This document shows positions 42,526 to 55,131 of a stretch of DNA of 64,000 nucleotides, in pieces (the first letter of the stretch is position 1; the number at the start of each line of letters is the position of its first letter). A program made the translations under genes and the position numbers. The notes under the pieces were generated by a model. The model searched no databases. It had not been told where the DNA came from and worked only from the letters and a program-made list of their open reading frames with translations. Where the stretch lies: positions 2,666,001 through 2,730,000 of the forward strand of contig JALGAS010000003.1 in NCBI GenBank assembly GCA_023078685.1, given 5' to 3'. Origin of the DNA: Neopestalotiopsis rosae. Lineage: Eukaryota > Ascomycota > Sordariomycetes > Amphisphaeriales > Sporocadaceae.

Positions 42526-43970
42526 ATGGCGACACCAAACTGCTGGCGCTGCCTGGCGCGGCCATCTCAGCGCCTTTTGAGGCCGGCGACCATCACCGTC
42601 CCGAGCACGAGTGCATCATTCACCACCTCGACGGCCCAATTGGCCAAGGAGGACACCGGCCTGTCGAGGCACGTCCGTACCGGCAAGAGGCTCGTACTTG
42701 GCCGCAAGAAGAAGAAGACAAGAGACCCCGGCAAGCCCGTCGCGCCGGGCGAGAGGAAAGCTTTCAGAAAGAGGATACAGCTCTCCAACGACAATGCGCT
42801 CGAGGTCACCGGGCTTGCTCCGCTGAGCGCCGAGAATATCGTGAGCCAAAAGGCTGTCGGAACCATGGTGGGCCTGCCCGACCAAATGATCGACCAGCTC
42901 CGATCGGTGGAAGCTTTCAAGCCCACACAGAATTGGGGCCTCTTTAGAAGTCCGCACATGCTCATCCGCCAAGAGACTGTGGATTTTGTAAAGAACATTA
43001 CCGACAAGATCAGCAAGAAGGAGACAGTAAGGGTCGTTGTGACCGGAGACAGATCTAGCGGGAAGAGCATGTTGGGCTTGCAAACTCTGGCCGCAGGTTT
43101 CATGAACAAATATGTCGTGATAAACATCCCCGAAGGTATGGATGGGCACTCTCTGTGCGAGTACGAGCTACGAAGCTAACGAATGTCTTTGCAGGTCAGG
43201 AACTCACGACAGCTGCAACCGAATATTCGGAAATCCCCAGATCAGAGCAGTTCTCGCAGCCGGTCTACCTTATCAAGCTCATGCAGACCATGCAAGAAAC
43301 CAACAAAGAGGTCCTCTCTAACCTGCACGTGCAGCTCGACCACATCCACCTCCCCTTCAACGTGTCGCGCTCCATGACTCTCGCCGCTTTGGCCACAGCC
43401 ACCAAGGAACAAGATGCTGCCTGGCCCGTCTTTCAGGCCCTGTGGCAAGAACTTCTTCTTCCCGGACGGCCACCGATCATGTTCAACCTCGATGGACTGG
43501 AACATATTATGCGCATGAGCGACTACATGAGCCCTGCCTTCAAGCCGATTCACAGCCACGACCTAGCTCTTGTCCGGACGTTTACTGAGGCTCTCAGTGG
43601 CAAGACTAAGTTTGTTAATGGTGCTGCCATCGTTGGCATCACGACTCGCGGCAACTATAGAAAGTCCCCTTCAGTCGAGCTGGCCCTGGCGCAAGCTGTT
43701 GCTGCCCAGGCTGGACAGAAAGTTCCCGCCCGCGACCCCTTCTTCAGAAAGTACGATGACCGCGTGTTTGAGGCCTTGAAAGACGTGAGCGTTTTTGACG
43801 TCAAGGGTGTCTCGAAGCCCGAAGCTAGAGCCTTGATGGAGTACTGGGCTGCCAGCGGCATGCTGAGAATGAAGGTCGACGAGAGGGGTGTCAGCGAGCG
43901 GTGGACACTGGCTGGTAATGGTATACTCGGCGAGATGGAGCGTGCTAGTCTTTACGCCGTTCGATTGTAA
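42526..43970 (+). CDS. rsm23: Mitochondrial small-subunit ribosomal protein mS29 (DAP3/RSM23)
   Basis: GTP-binding protein of the mitoribosomal small subunit. Two exons: 42526-43135 and 43195-43970, 461 aa. The ATG at 42526 was chosen because the longer frame starts with a GTG. The N-terminus (CLARPSQRLLRPATITVPST) is a likely mitochondrial presequence, followed by a basic segment GRKKKKTRDPGK. The P-loop VVVTGDRSSGKSMLGLQ is near residue 170-185. DAP3-family segments include FKPTQNWGLFRSPHMLIR, PIMFNLDGLEHIMRMSDY and the C-terminal LMEYWAASGMLR. The intron splits a Gly codon (G|GT). Confidence 0.94.
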
Positions 43971-46588
43971 GATAGTGGCCATGCAAAATGGCCCCCACGA
44001 ATATGTAGAGCCTTGTGTATACTTTTTGTACAAATGCTGCAGACGCTTGATGATTGCGTGCTATGTCTTGACCATTGACTAATTGTGACTCGGAATCATT
44101 TACTAAGTAATTTTCCCATTTCCCCCCTTTTCAGTTGTGACATTGTATAATACATTAGTCGGAATTAATAGCTGATATAATAGTAGAGTATCGTGGTTTA
44201 AGAGAATCTAGCGCGTTGCATTGTAATCCAGTAGTGATGGGTAGCATGAGAACCTCAGTCAACACAGAAGATTACGCTCTCGCACAGCTTGTCGAAGCGA
44301 AGCTTCTCGGACGCTAGGGCTGTCTTCACAGCCATGACGCGGCAGGCCTACTATGCCGTGTTTGGCAGAACATCAATTTCGGTCTATCTATATGCATGTT
44401 TCGGGCCTGGAACTGGGAACATGATTCAATGGGATCTCCTTCAAACGACATTGACGTCGAAATTTGCTTGCTTGCTGATCCACGCAGCAGCATATGTGCC
44501 AGTGTTTGGTTCCTTTGGCATCATGTGGCCAACGACGATGCAGAGTCCGTGAACGCAATGCTCAATAAATGTATGTCTTGCTCGTAGGCCAAACAGGGAT
44601 TCAATTTCATACCAAACCATGACAAATGACCCATGCTACTCAGATGGCAGAGGAGCACCATATATGCATTTCATCAGATAATCTGATCTCAGTCTGACAG
44701 GAACAGACATCAGAGTTCGTATCTTTGTCAATGTCATTCATTTTTGTCCCCAATGGTATCCTGAACAGACTCATTTTGAGACCAGTCTAGTGTCCAAAGT
44801 AATAACAAAACGACTGGGCACTCTTGTATATGCACGTTTGCATGTTTGCCTGGTACATGACTCAAGAAAGAGGCTTTGTGGGTGATACTCTGTTTGTGTC
44901 AAAATATGAGCAGCGTCATGAGATGGGTATCTCTATTTCTATAAAAGTATCTCATTTCGTAGCAGGGTAACAAATTCCATGCCTTCATCCAATCTATCAA
45001 TATGCACCCCACAACTTACCACCTCAAGCATTAAGAAATCATTCTTGACACTTTTCTGGATCCCAGAGTATTCGACATGTATACGAAGCAGACCTCAAAT
45101 GTCCATTTGAGAAAGCCGCTGCTCCTTTCTTATTCTGAGAACTTGGTCAAATTCTATCAAGAAGTCAATTTCAGTTCGTCGTTCTGTCCCCCCTGATTTG
45201 GCGCGCAATCACCAGGACTGGGAAGTGAAGAAGCAACACGCTTCTCGCAGCAATTACAGGTTGTAAACAAGCATAGTGCGTTGTATACTTTCAAGGAAGT
45301 GACCTGGAAACCCTGGCGATCATACTAAGGCCAAGGTTTGCACGCATCACGACCGCCACAAGTTTCGACACATCACGGCATTATTCTAGGTCACAGTGAC
45401 GATGATATGGACCTCGATGAGAGGAGGAGAGGCTTTTAGGAGTACAAAATTTGTCTGCCGACAACAACAGGCTTGGTGTCTCAGCTCAGGCAAACGTCTG
45501 TTCTTCTAACTCTCCTGTCTTCCGGAACTTGCACCCGCCTCCCCTTGCCCATCTGGAGTTCCTGAAGTGCTTCTTTTCTTTTATTTCCACACCTTGTCAG
45601 CTGCCGATGCAGTGACTTACCACCTTGAAGATGGATCCAATGTCGCAAAGCACCGTTCGCCAAAGATGCAACTCCCGAGCAGATGGATTGCTGTCATTTT
45701 CGGAGCATTTAATTATGAGCCCTCTACCTCGGAAGAAGCAAGAGCACCCGATGATCACGGGCCTATACAAGAATACGAACAGCGCGTCGCCGAGAACCGA
45801 CTGCGGCAAGCATGAGCATCCAACCCAGATGTGCTCAGGGTCATGCTCAAGATCATCAGAATTGATGGTGGCAGATAATTGATGCTCAAGAAACTCACGA
45901 AGAAGTGCGTTTCATATCAGTTCATCCGGTACTGGAACTTCCGGTGGTGCATCGTCACTAGAGGCGTTCATTCGAATCTTCTGAGCACAGGCTCGTGCTC
46001 AATGGGGCGTCCTCGCGACGTTTGGGCTATCACCGTGTGGAAGGTATTGTCAATAGCTCTAGATGCCTCTGACACTGGTTTTCAGAAAGATACGACAAGA
46101 TACGACAAGATACGACAAGATACGACAAGATACGACAAGATACGACAAGATACGACAAGATACTTGTAGACAAGTACTCCATTCTTGTTCAAGGCGCGAG
46201 TCCGACGTCTATCACTGCTACTCCCTCACGAGGTAGTGGTAACTCAGGCCCAGGGCAAGGCTATCCTGTACACGGCACACAATCAGTCTTCTATCGACCA
46301 CACAACGTAACTGCCGCTCCCCTGGTATCCGATGAATAGAGTCTTGGAACCATATTTCGTACATCTTCTCACCGCGCGTGTTGTTGATACTAGCAGTTTC
46401 GCCCGGTAAAGTTTGTCTGGCCCTTTCACAGCTGGGCTCTGAATTCATAACTCAAGAAAATGACTTTAGGCTACTGAAAAATAGAACGCTTATCAACAAC
46501 ACTGATCAAACTACTCGGCTTCGCTATAGGGAATACAACACCTTCAACAACCTGCTCATGATTTCAAGCTACTTTATCACAATCCAGT
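43971..46588. other. Gene-free region (2.6 kb)
   Basis: No convincing gene. ORFs such as 45567-45815 and 44289-44552 lack ATG starts in good context or a protein-like composition over their length. The one clear structure is the 10-bp tandem array at 46087-46163. Confidence 0.4.
46087..46163. repeat. Perfect 10-bp tandem repeat, about 7.7 copies
   Basis: Seven complete units of TACGACAAGA at 46091-46160, plus AAGA before and TAC after, with no mismatch. If read, the 10-bp unit cycles through all frames every 30 bp. Confidence 0.95.
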
Positions 46589-47957
46589 TCAACCACTTCG
46601 TTCAGCCGACGTACCATGTGCAACCCGTAAAGCCGCTGCAGACTCCTTCTCCCACTCCTCCTTCTGCGCCAGACCGCTCCAAAACATAAAGGTGTGCGGG
46701 ACGCCCTGGTACCGCTTCAGACTGACCTTGTTCCCCGCGGCCGCCAGCTTGAAGGCGTACGCCTCGCCCTCGTCGCGCAGGGGATCCGTCTCGGCGGTGC
46801 GGATGTACGTCTCGCCCAGCCCGGCCCAGTCCGCCGCGCAGTTGAGCGGGTCGGCCCACCAGTCGGGCACGAGGCCCACGCGCTCCTCGCGCCGGTCCCG
46901 CGGGAAGCAGTAGTCGCCAAAGTACTTGATGGTGGCCCAGGGCAGGATGGGCCCGCGGAAGAACTCGTGAAAGGAAGGGTGCGGCGAGTCGGTGTAAAAA
47001 TTGTAAAAGAGGGCCCTCGTCGTGCCGGGGACCGTGGCGAGGCAGATGCGCAGGGGGATGCCCTCGTCGCGTAGAATGTGCTGGAGGACCAGGGAGATGT
47101 GGCCGCCGGCGGATATGCCGCCAATGGATAGGGAGTCGGGCTTGACTTTGAGTGATTCTGTAGACTTTCTGACCTGATATTTGAGAGAGCAATATTTTAG
47201 TCTCGCATGGCGCTTTGCGGTGAATAAGATTCTTGGAGGAAAGTCATCTCACCCATTTCACTGCCGACCATGCGTCCTCGATTGCCTTGCCCCAAATGAC
47301 CTCTGTTCAAGAATTTTAGCATTTTAGTCGTAATCCTAGCGGCCAAGAGAATATTTACCAGGGCAGTGCCGGTAGTTCACATCAATGACCACAACTCCCG
47401 CGTCTTGACGCATGTGATCGCAAATCGTAGACTCGCCCTCGAGATCACCAAAGACGAAGCCTCCGCCTGTGAAAACCTGTCAGCCAAGAAAAGAGAACCA
47501 CATTACAACATGACGAGCTAGCTCAGCCAGAGATCTCTCTTTTTCTTTACGCACCATGAAAGTTGAGGTGAACACCATAGGGCCCCTCCCCCCAGACCTC
47601 GGGGTCCGGGTGGTACACCTTGACCGGGATGCTCGCGGCCCCGTCGTCCGAGGCAAACGTCGCGTCGGCCACGCGCGGCCAGCCGTCCGTGGACCGGGCC
47701 CAGGGGACCCGGTACTTGTCCGGGTGGGCGCGGCGCTCCTCGACGGGCACCGACGCCGTGGGCGGCACCCCGGCGTTGACGCCCCTGAGCACGATCTTGA
47801 CCACTTCCGGGTCCGTCTTGGCCAGTATGTGGGGTTCAAAGACGTCCTCGGCTGTGAGCTCCTTTTTCTTTTCCTTCTCCGCCACCGGGGCCTCCTCGGA
47901 CGGGGCCGGAGCCGCTTGGGGAGAAGGGTGAGGTTCGGTACTCTCGGCAGCACTCAT
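46589..47957 (-). CDS. Alpha/beta hydrolase (hormone-sensitive-lipase / arylacetamide-deacetylase type)
   Basis: Esterase-like serine hydrolase. Four exons on the complement: 47555-47957, 47359-47466, 47253-47302 and 46589-47173, 381 aa. The ATG at 47957 is preferred over an upstream GTG. Splicing creates the oxyanion-hole motif HGGGF (exon 1/2 junction) and YRHCPEVIWGKAIEDAW (exon 2/3 junction). The nucleophile elbow is GISAGGH. The acid is likely the Asp in RTAETDPLRDEGEAYA and the base the His in QGVPHTFMFW, so the triad is complete. The N-terminal 35 residues are acidic/Lys-rich with no signal peptide, implying a cytosolic enzyme. The substrate is unknown. It has no cluster partner of obvious relation. 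Confidence 0.88.
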
Positions 47958-48570
47958 GGCTGATGCTCCTTCTGTTTCACTCAGGGGGATGATCAGATAA
48001 AGAATACGAAGTAGCAAAGTTTTTTTTTTGATAGACTGGAACACAAAGTTTCAGGGTCAACCAGGAATAATTTCAACACGCGCACTTTGTATTCCGTTCC
48101 ACAGATAATCACTGGGTCTCGGTGTTGTTGAGAACCCCGCAGTGTGGCACACAATACTCCTGCGGCGTAACAGGGGTGGTGTACAACCTCGGGAACTGGT
48201 GCCTAATTCAGGAACACGATCGGAGCAAGAAGCCATTGGCGGAATCGTCACTTGCTCTGTATAGCAACTAGCAATGACTGCTTGGCAAATAGGGTATCAT
48301 TTCTTGAGACTACTGACTGGCATGGGCCCGATGATCAAAGCTGATCGTTTCCCTATTTTGTATACTATACAGTGTAAAGATACCGTCCCAACCTGGAGAT
48401 GCAAACATCTTGCAAATGTCGTGGAAGGTGTCTTGTTTTCATCCAGCCTCTTGTGCTTTTACTTGAAAGCAGAAATGCACATGCTAAAAGAAATCTAGCA
48501 ATGGAAACTCTTCCATCGTGATGACCTCTACTAGTCGTTGCTCCCATATACACCAGTCGGCTCTTGTAAC
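47958..48570. other. Region between the hydrolase and the GPCR gene
   Basis: 613 bp holding the hydrolase promoter (T-tract near 48020) and the GPCR 3' flank. No gene seen. Confidence 0.4.
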
Positions 48571-50163
48571 TCACAAACTAGACATTGAGCCGTCGCGCAT
48601 GACTCTCATAGTGCTGCCACTAACATCACTCGTTGTGTCGTCCATGCAATCACGATGGCGTCTACTTTCCAGCTCCATTCCACGCTCCCTCTCCTTGCGA
48701 ACGGCAGTAGCTTCTTGCAGCCCACGAGGTAGTCCGCGAAGACGATTCAACAAGACTCGTGACTCTTCCTTGAGTGGCTTCCAGCTCGTCGAAAAGAAGA
48801 TGACCGCATTCCAAACGCCCTGAAGTGGAAGAACGATACCGCTGGCCAAGTTGAGTCCGAAACTAGCGGAACTCCTTGTGACGAGGTCATGGACTCGGTT
48901 GATGGAACTAGGCGTCCAGGTAACAAGTACAGAGATGGCAAAGATGAAGGATGTTCGAAGGTAGGCAAGCTTGACCGGATCCATGTGGGCGAACTTGCTG
49001 CACCATCGTCTGTAAGCACCCGTGACACGCGAATACCAAGCTATCTTGGGCTTTGGCTGGGCCGTAATCTCAGTCATAGTGTGATACGTTGGCTGTGCCT
49101 GCTCGGCTGCGATTTCATCCTTTGCCGACGAGTCCGTGGGAGGTCCGGCAAACCAGTTGATAGTAGCTCGGTGTGTAGCGGAACGAGGAGACGCAACATG
49201 GACTGTTGTTATATGCGTTGTTTCAGCCGAGATACTACCCATGGCTGCTGCACTCGCATGCAACTGCTATGAATAAGAGTCAGCGTGGCCGTTTTGGTGC
49301 ATGTGAGGGTAACTAGCTTGACATACCTTCTCTGCCGAGTCACGGGGGCCAGATCGTTCCTTGCTCGGATCGCTAAGAGACAAGTTGCGAAGCTGGTTGC
49401 GCTTCTTGAATACATAGACGCCAACAGCAAGGTAGATGGATGAAGACAAAAGAATGCAGACCCAAATGGGCAAGTAGTATGTCCAAATGCGAAGACTGGT
49501 CCAACGCTGGTCGATCCAGCACCAGATCTGCAAGAGAAGTATCAGTACGCGCTCATAGCAAACGAATCAATGCGAACTTACAGTGGCATTTCCATAAATT
49601 CGAGCTGAAGCTTTGCCCTGAACTAGCAGCAGAACCAATGATGGAATAAGGGGTATGCCATAGCACACAATGAAATAGGCCCACCAGTATCTGAGAAAAC
49701 TCTTGGGGTTTGCGGCGAAGAAGAAAACCATGTACACGTTGACAGCCATGGCCAAAGACCACCACGGATCTGATTGCATAAACCTGTTGAAATGAGAGTG
49801 TTAGTTGTAAAGGCAGATTCTCAGGCGAGGTTGCATGAAGCGTATGACTTACAGCTCAAACATGAAGGCCTGTGCCTGGCAAAGAGCACTGTTCTTACCA
49901 GCCAAGATGCCATTGTAACCGATCAGACAAGCCAAGCTTGCGCCCAGGTTGGCAAATGAGGCGAAGACGATGAAATGATTAGGAACTGTACGAAGGCGCT
50001 TGAAGATGGAGAACGCGAGGAAAATCAAGAGGACCCCAAGGATCGAGATGCAAGCACCAGCGCGCTCAAAGGCGACAATCATCTGGACCTGATCCTGGGT
50101 AAGACCAAGATTTCCCTCCTGGCGCTTGAATGCGCCTACGAGAGCAGATGCGATCGGTGCCAT
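48571..50163 (-). CDS. cAMP-receptor-like G-protein-coupled receptor
   Basis: Seven-transmembrane receptor of the fungal cAMP-receptor-like class (related to Neurospora GPR-1 and Aspergillus GprH as I recall them). Four exons on the complement: 49853-50163, 49582-49783, 49327-49527 and 48571-49266, 469 aa. The first helix follows a short extracellular N-terminus (ACISILGVLLIFLAFSIF). Family features are FKRLRTVPNHFIVFASFANLGASLACLIGY, DPWWSLAMAVNVYMVFF, WCWIDQRW in the second extracellular loop and IWTYYLPIWVCILLSSSIYL. A long third intracellular loop (about 120 residues, Ser/Thr-rich) precedes the last two helices. The Arg-rich C-terminal tail has likely phosphorylation sites. The ligand is not known. 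Confidence 0.9.
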
Positions 50164-53100
50164 GATGTCGTTGCTGTCTCCCTGGCGCCTCGAACCGTCG
50201 CGCCAGGCACAAATGGTGATTTCTGATTAATGCCAGTGGGCAAACCGAAATCGACTTGAAGATCGAGAAACTAGCCGAGAGACATTGATTTGGTATCAAG
50301 CTCAGTTGTCAAGTGCATAGGCCAAATCTGCGCACAAAAGCTCAAGACGGCAACAACGTTTTTTTGCTAAGGTGAGAATTCGACAGCAGAAATTTGGTTG
50401 GCTACGAGGACAGTGAAGTCGTGGCTGATTCTTGGAGTCGCGCAGGCAAATTAGGCAATTTTCCTCCTTCTTCGTCCTTTTGGTCAAATCAGAATTTGGT
50501 GATCAAACGACGACGTCTTGTTTTGGTGTCGCTGTAGGGATCTTGAAGCGGCAAAAGTGTTCTTGCTTGAATAGGTAGCAATTTTTTATAAGGCACCAAA
50601 TTTCTCAGAAAAGAAGAACAATCCAGGGCGACACCAAGCACATATTCTGTCGTTGAAAATTCAGAATGGTGGCGGTTGTTCGGATGCAGAAAACCTAGGA
50701 AAGCGGGTTGTCGTAGATGGGTAGGACCAAACGGGTTCAGAAGATGGGAAGCTCAATTAAGCTTAAGATGCAAGCAGCCGTGTATGTTGCCTCTTGTTTT
50801 ATTCCCAGGAAGAAAAAAACACGAGCTGTCCATTCAAAAGGAGGAGGGGGGCAAATAGGTAGGTCGGATTTCCAAGGACGTGAGGCGCAAAAATTAGGTG
50901 GATGATTGGATCAGGGCAAAAGGTGCAGCCTCGAGCTCTCTCCAACGCGAGCGCCAGAGCCGCAAACGCTGGCGACCAAGTTTTTGAAGCCTTGAGGGTG
51001 AGTTCTAGGTCGCGATGTTTTTTGTGGTCACACGGCGCAACCAAAAATCAACGTGGCGCCGGAAACTTGAGTGACTTCCTTGGTGGTGGTGTGGAAGAGA
51101 GAAAACGAGCAGGAGCGACCACGGGCACTTCTAGTGACTCTTTTTTTTTCTCTTGCCCAATTTCTACTTTCTTTCTCGTCTTCTCCAATAGTGAAAGAAT
51201 CCCTTCTCTTCACACCATTGGCTTCGTCGTCGTTCGAATATCTTTTCTTGTTGTCTGCTCAACCGTGTTCTTCACCCACCCCTTTTTGCTCCTGAATGCA
51301 GCCCACAAGCAGTGCATGGCCCCCATTTCTTCCTACGAATCGTGATTGCTTCCACCACTCTCATGTCTTTCTCTCTTTTTCACCGAAGCCACTTTCTCGT
51401 CCATACAAAGTTCTTTCTTCATCAGAGAGAACGGATTACATATCGAAATCACCCAAAACCGGCATCACAATCAGGCAATTGTGCTAGTCATGCTCTGCTA
51501 CAAACTGTTAATATCTTGGGAACTTTTTCTGTACGACTGTCATTGTTGAGGTTCTACTTTTCTGAGCAAGCCACTTCCGACCCTTATTTCTCGATGATTT
51601 TGTGCATAACCACGTGGATGCCTAGACATCCCGAAGGCCGGTAAGTGAAAGCCAAAGACCAGAAAGTCTTGAAGCATGATGAGAAGCCTTCTTGTTAGAC
51701 AATAATTGCATAATCAGGGCTACCACGTGTACCTGAACTCAGTGGCAGGGCGTTGCGGTGGCTTCTGAGTTTTGAGGCTTATTCCCATTTGGCGAGGAAG
51801 ATGTACCCCAGGTGGTGAAATGTTCGGTGTGCAGACAAGTTGACTGATAATGCATAGGGAGAAAGGGTAGCATGAGAATGGTGGGCGTGATAATGGGCGC
51901 ACGTCTCAGATCATTTGACATGGCTCAAGAAAGAAGGGGGCCATCATAAACGGCAAGAGAGGGAAAAAGGCGACGGGCGTTTGTTACACATCGTCCACAC
52001 AGGTGCTGCGGGCGGCCGACCAATCGCCTCTCTGTTCTACAGCCACCTCCGCATGATGCGACGGCAGAGTGCTTTCAATATTCAATGTTCTTTCGGGCCA
52101 ACCACATTGTCACCGGCTTCCAAGGTCCGCACAATTATCCCCGTTTATAGGCGCTTGGGCTGAGTTGTCTTTGTGGGCTGCATAAATATGGGTTGCACCA
52201 TGGAAGATTGCAGCAACAATTTGTATGGAAATCCGTTGATCCGAGGATGACCTTGAAACGCTTGGAGTCTTTGCGTAGTGAGCTTTCGACCTTGCAGTTT
52301 ACATATACGACTGCTCGCTGGAAGTGATTCAATACCAAAAAGTCTCGAGGGCACCTGTCAACCAGACCTGAGAGTCAGTACTTGACGTGTCAGGTCGATC
52401 AGTAAGTGACTTGCTGTTTACGATTCAATATCCGAGTACTGGCCTGATCGGCCGACTTCTACAATACCTCAAGTCTGCTTCGGTATCCGAAACGCAGCCT
52501 GCCAGTTCCGTCCGCGGAACTCAAAAATCAGCAATACCGTTTGTGGCTGTCCCTTGATGGGTGGAGCGTACATGATTAGCCAACCTTAATCTTATACATG
52601 AACCGAGCTGAATACACTTGACCGTTGCTCTCACGAGCCCACCTGTCGAGCACTCACGAGGATACTACTCCATCTTCAGATATTTTTCGTCGCAGCTTGA
52701 TTAGTTCCATGTGCACCATGAGATGTGTATAGTAGTACGGGACTGAATCGCTGTCTTACCGACTGACCCTGGCCCTGGATTTGTGAGCTCGCTACTTTAG
52801 CCCCTGCCATATTTATGGTTGCGTCAAGCGAATACAAAATCCGAGACTCCATGTTGCCTAGAGATGGACATTCTTTCTGACCCATGGGCTAGTACCGGAA
52901 CTCCTGGATAGGAGACCTTTTCCTGCATTATCACGACGCTCCATATTGTGCAAAGGGCAAGTGGACTTCAACGAGATTGATGCTCTGGCTGAATCTACCG
53001 GCAACATCAGGCATTATATCAATGCCAAGAACAAACTATCTTGTAAAGAGATAGTTATTAGCAAGGTCCAGTCCCTGAGCTCACGAAACACGAAATTTTG

Positions 53101-53380
53101 GCCAGAATAGGGACATCTTTGGCAAGTCGTATCCATATACTACCTAACAAACTATTTTCAAAGAGGGGGTATCAGATGAGACAAGTGTACTATGAAACCA
53201 CTGCAGCCTCACCAAGAAAGAATGACAAACCATAGTACACCGATGTCGTCGAACAATGCTGATCTCTCTAAACCAATTTTTCTTTCTCTCGAACGTTCAT
53301 ACTGCCATTCGGACGAAAGCAACCCACGAGTGTTGATATACCAAGCTCTTCCGTCGTTCGATCTCGTACACCTCTTCATT
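50164..53380. other. Upstream region of the GPCR gene, gene-free (3.2 kb)
   Basis: The pyrimidine-rich tract on the plus strand around 51140-51300 is on the wrong strand for a simple GPCR leader. Several T-rich and C/T-rich frames are open by composition only. No domain, tRNA or transposon was recognised. A long upstream region is common for fungal signalling genes. Confidence 0.4.
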
Positions 53381-55131
53381 TTATAGTGTATACAAGAAAT
53401 CAGGCCGCTTGTCGCCAAGCGCTTCAATCTCCTCTTGGGACTTGCCCTCGATACGATAATCGCGCTTACCCTGGCGGCGCTTCCTATTCTCGATCCGCAG
53501 AAGAGTGGTCATGAGCAAGCTGCCGCCCAGGAGAAAGATCGACATGTAGGCGAGCACGACGCCATGGCCCTGATAATACTGTGGGGCTGCAAAGTAAATA
53601 TTACTGCTGACGACGCCGTTGAGATTGCCCCAGCCAATGACAAAACCCAGCACAACGCCGCGCTTGTAAACACCCTCTGTATTGTTGGCCATCCAAGTGA
53701 TGGTATTGGAGATGCAGGGATAGATTCCGAGGGCGCCTAAGAAGGTGCCAGCGTACTTGACAGCAGACGAAGACGAGCCGATGAGCATGGAAAATCCTGC
53801 GATACCGAGGATGCTAACAATGATGTTGCACAGGCCGCGTTGTCGGGTACGATCCGCCACGAAGCCAATCACGACGGTGAGAATGGCGGCGGCGATATAG
53901 GGTGGCACGCTCATTAGTTGGGCCTGGACGACACTCTTGTTCCAACCCAGCTCCGATACAATGGTGGGAAGGAAGAGCGAGAAAGCATACAAGGGCATAT
54001 CACAGCCCATGTAGATGGCCATACCGAGCCACATCTTCCAGTCCTTCAGAGCTGCCCAAAGGTACGTCATCTTGAACTCCTCGTGGTTGGCAGAGGCTTG
54101 CTGATCCAGCTTCAATCGGCGGATCACACGTGCCCGATCCGCCTCTGAAAGGAACTTCGCTTCGTCAGGAAAATCGTGTACAGCCCAGAAAGAGATTACG
54201 GCGGCAACGACTGTGAGAAGACCTTCCAAGATGAAGATCCATGCCCAGCCTGGTTTTCCCCCAACACCATCCATCTGCTCAATCGCCGCGGCTAGTAACC
54301 CGCCGAACGAACCGGAAATCGCAGCAGCTGAGAAGAAGATAGCCTATAACAGTGTTAGGGCATATGGTCAACTTCAAGTGAATTAACGACTCACTGCTCG
54401 GACACCAAACTCCGATCGTTTGTACCAACATGAAAGGTAGTAGTTAATACCAGGAAAGAGGCCAGCCTCTGCAAGACCGAGGAACCAGCGGGCAGCCATA
54501 AGGCCGGACCAGTTGTAGACGAATCCCATTCCCAGCATGGAGCATCCCCAAAGGATCCTAGGAACCCGTGTTAGTTACAAACGCTTGGAGACCGCATGGA
54601 AAGCCAGGTCTAGAAAAACACTCACATAATGACGGGCAAGAAAATCGACGGCCTGAGTCTCTTGAGCAGGATATTGGTGAGTGGCTCAAATACAGAATAA
54701 GAAATGAAGAATATGGTAAGCGAGGAATTGTAACTTTGGGTCGTGAGCCCGAGAGCCGGTATCAACCCGGCGAGCTTAGCATTTCCAATGTTGGTACGGT
54801 CAAGGAATGCGAGAAGATAAAGCACGCAGAGCTGTATGTCAAGGTCTTAGCATTTGGTAGTCAACGATAAGGTAGACAAAACCATACCCATGGTATCAAG
54901 ACCCAATCCAGCCTCCGGACAAGTTTACGGTCCTAACGTATTTGGTTAACCATCTATTTCGTCGGAATGAGGACTATGTTGTCTCACAATGACATCCTTC
55001 TCTTCCTGGCTCAGATGGGCATCTGGGTCCGGAGGAAGACCATTGGGCTGTTCGCTCTGGGTACGTATTTTGTGTGGATCATAGCTGTTATGTGACGCCG
55101 CTTCAACTGACAGCTTCTCCGGGTCGCTCAT
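53381..55131 (-). CDS. MFS transporter, anion:cation symporter family
   Basis: Five exons on the complement: 54988-55131, 54888-54932 (only 45 bp), 54626-54831, 54395-54557 and 53381-54343, 506 aa. The ATG at 55131 follows an upstream TTG frame. Joining exons 1-3 gives SQEEKDVIDRKLVRRLDWVL, then IPWLCVLYLLAFLDRTNIGNA, the classic ACS-family entry. Later segments are WFLGLAEAGLFPGINYYLS, GWAWIFILEGLLTVVAA and NNTEGVYKRGVVLGFVIGWGNLNG. About 12 transmembrane segments are expected; the C-terminus is basic, ending DKRPDFLYTL. The likely substrate is an organic anion, unspecified. Without the 45-bp exon the frame is broken. Confidence 0.88.

Noticed and set aside
45567..45815. 82-codon plus-strand ORF with a plausible-looking acidic C-terminus
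   Set aside because: Starts with TTG, overlaps another equally open frame, and has no family resemblance.
54946..55131. Apparent frameshift between the first two parts of the third MFS gene
   Set aside because: A 55-bp intron with a GTGAGA donor (inside the first ORF) and a GTTAG acceptor resolves it, giving EEKDVIDRKLVRRLDW in frame.
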